This document shows, piece by piece, positions 63,562 to 64,000 of a stretch of DNA of 64,000 nucleotides. The position numbers and the translations under genes are program-made. The number at the start of each line of letters is the position of its first letter. Positions within the stretch are counted from its first letter, which is position 1. The stretch comes from Lysinibacillus sphaericus (GTDB lineage Bacteria > Bacillota > Bacilli > Bacillales_A > Planococcaceae). The DNA is taken from the NCBI RefSeq assembly GCF_001629735.1, contig NZ_CP015224.1, forward strand, positions 620,001 through 684,000, given 5' to 3'. Below the pieces are notes generated by a model that was given only the letters and a program-made list of their open reading frames with translations, was not told where the DNA came from and did no database searches.

Positions 63562-63630
63562 ATCTTTTTATCTGTAGTGGCAGTCAGCCTCGGTTGTTTC
63601 AAAAATTTGTCAGCGAAGGGGAGCGGTAAC

Positions 63631-64000
63631 ATGCATATGATGGATACGCCTTTATTATTAACAAGTTTTTTGAATCGAGCAGAACGATTTTTTCAGTCAA
63701 AGAAAATATATTCGCGAACAAGTGCTACGACAATTCATGAATTTACGTATAAAGAATATGTCAAACGAACTCGTCAATTAGCGGATGCTCTCACAAAATT
63801 AGGTATGCAGCAGGGCACGAAGGTTGGGACATTTGCTTGGAATCATCATCGTCATTTAGAAGCCTATTTTGCTGTACCTTGTGCAGGAGCAGTTCTTCAT
63901 ATGATCAATATTCGGTTGGCACCTGAGCACATTATCTATGTCATTAATCATGCAGAGGATGAAATATTATTAATTGACGACAATTTAGTACCCCTTATTG
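63631..64000 (+). CDS. Long-chain acyl-CoA synthetase (N-terminal part, runs off window)
   Basis: Open from ATG 63631 (GAAGGGGAGCGG upstream) to the window end: 123 residues visible. The N-terminal AMP-binding enzyme pattern is present: FTYKEYVKRTRQLADAL, GTKVGTFAWNHHRHLEAYFA and GAVLHMINIRLAPEHI. It activates fatty acids to acyl-CoA, the entry step for the preceding two enzymes. The ATP-binding and C-terminal domains lie outside the window. Confidence 0.88.
   Translation, partial: MHMMDTPLLLTSFLNRAERFFQSKKIYSRTSATTIHEFTYKEYVKRTRQLADALTKLGMQQGTKVGTFAWNHHRHLEAYFAVPCAGAVLHMINIRLAPEHIIYVINHAEDEILLIDDNLVPLI

Overview
The window looks like the chromosome of a low-GC, endospore-forming Bacillota of the Lysinibacillus / Bacillus sphaericus type. 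This is inferred from gene content, not from a database match. It carries a core block in the Bacillus order: ypbB-recQ, a LysM gene, ypdA, prsW, sleB-ypeB, ypfA/motI, cmk, ypfD, der, gpsA, a DUF2768 gene, a yphF-like gene, spoIVA, hbs, folE-mtrB, hepS-menG-hepT and ndk. Several starts are TTG or GTG, and Shine-Dalgarno sites are strong.

Layout. 1-3304 (minus strand): the start of a DUF2087-type regulator, then a LytTR regulator - DUF3021 - ABC ATPase - ABC permease operon. 3528-9323: an AbrB-family membrane protein, an ABC-F ATPase behind a translated leader peptide and attenuator, two GNAT/hypothetical genes and a small membrane protein. 9650-11809: a sigma-W-type promoter driving yuaF-floT. 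12226-16596: an accessory island with a tyrosine recombinase, a 129-bp segment bounded by perfect 26-bp inverted repeats, a 933-residue SLH-anchored surface protein and an IS3-family left-end remnant. This has the form of a phase-variable promoter switch. 16707-22310: GNAT, a soluble chemoreceptor-like protein, an MFS and a TauE/SafE transporter, fabI with a FapR operator, and ferredoxin. 22417-46904: DNA repair, bacillithiol redox, lipid, germination, translation, ribosome assembly and sporulation genes.

46784-61357 is a mobile element of 14,450 bp between crossovers, integrated in the 3' end of ndk. The last ~40 codons of ndk are duplicated exactly (124 bp) at its far end. It encodes a tyrosine integrase, scaffold, major capsid protein, small and large terminase, SPP1-type portal, holin and two connector-position proteins. 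I see no tail, tape-measure, baseplate, capsid protease or endolysin gene. That layout suggests a capsid-forming, tail-borrowing phage satellite, or else a deleted prophage. It also contains a ~690-nt gene-free stretch full of hairpins ending in a strong terminator (probably a large structured RNA), an iteron-like array, and three unrecognised cargo genes, each with its own promoter or terminator signals.

61631-64000: the host chromosome resumes with a fatty-acid oxidation cluster: thiolase, short-chain dehydrogenase and the start of an acyl-CoA ligase. The best candidates for undescribed biology are the tail-less capsid element with its large RNA, and the recombinase-controlled surface-protein switch.
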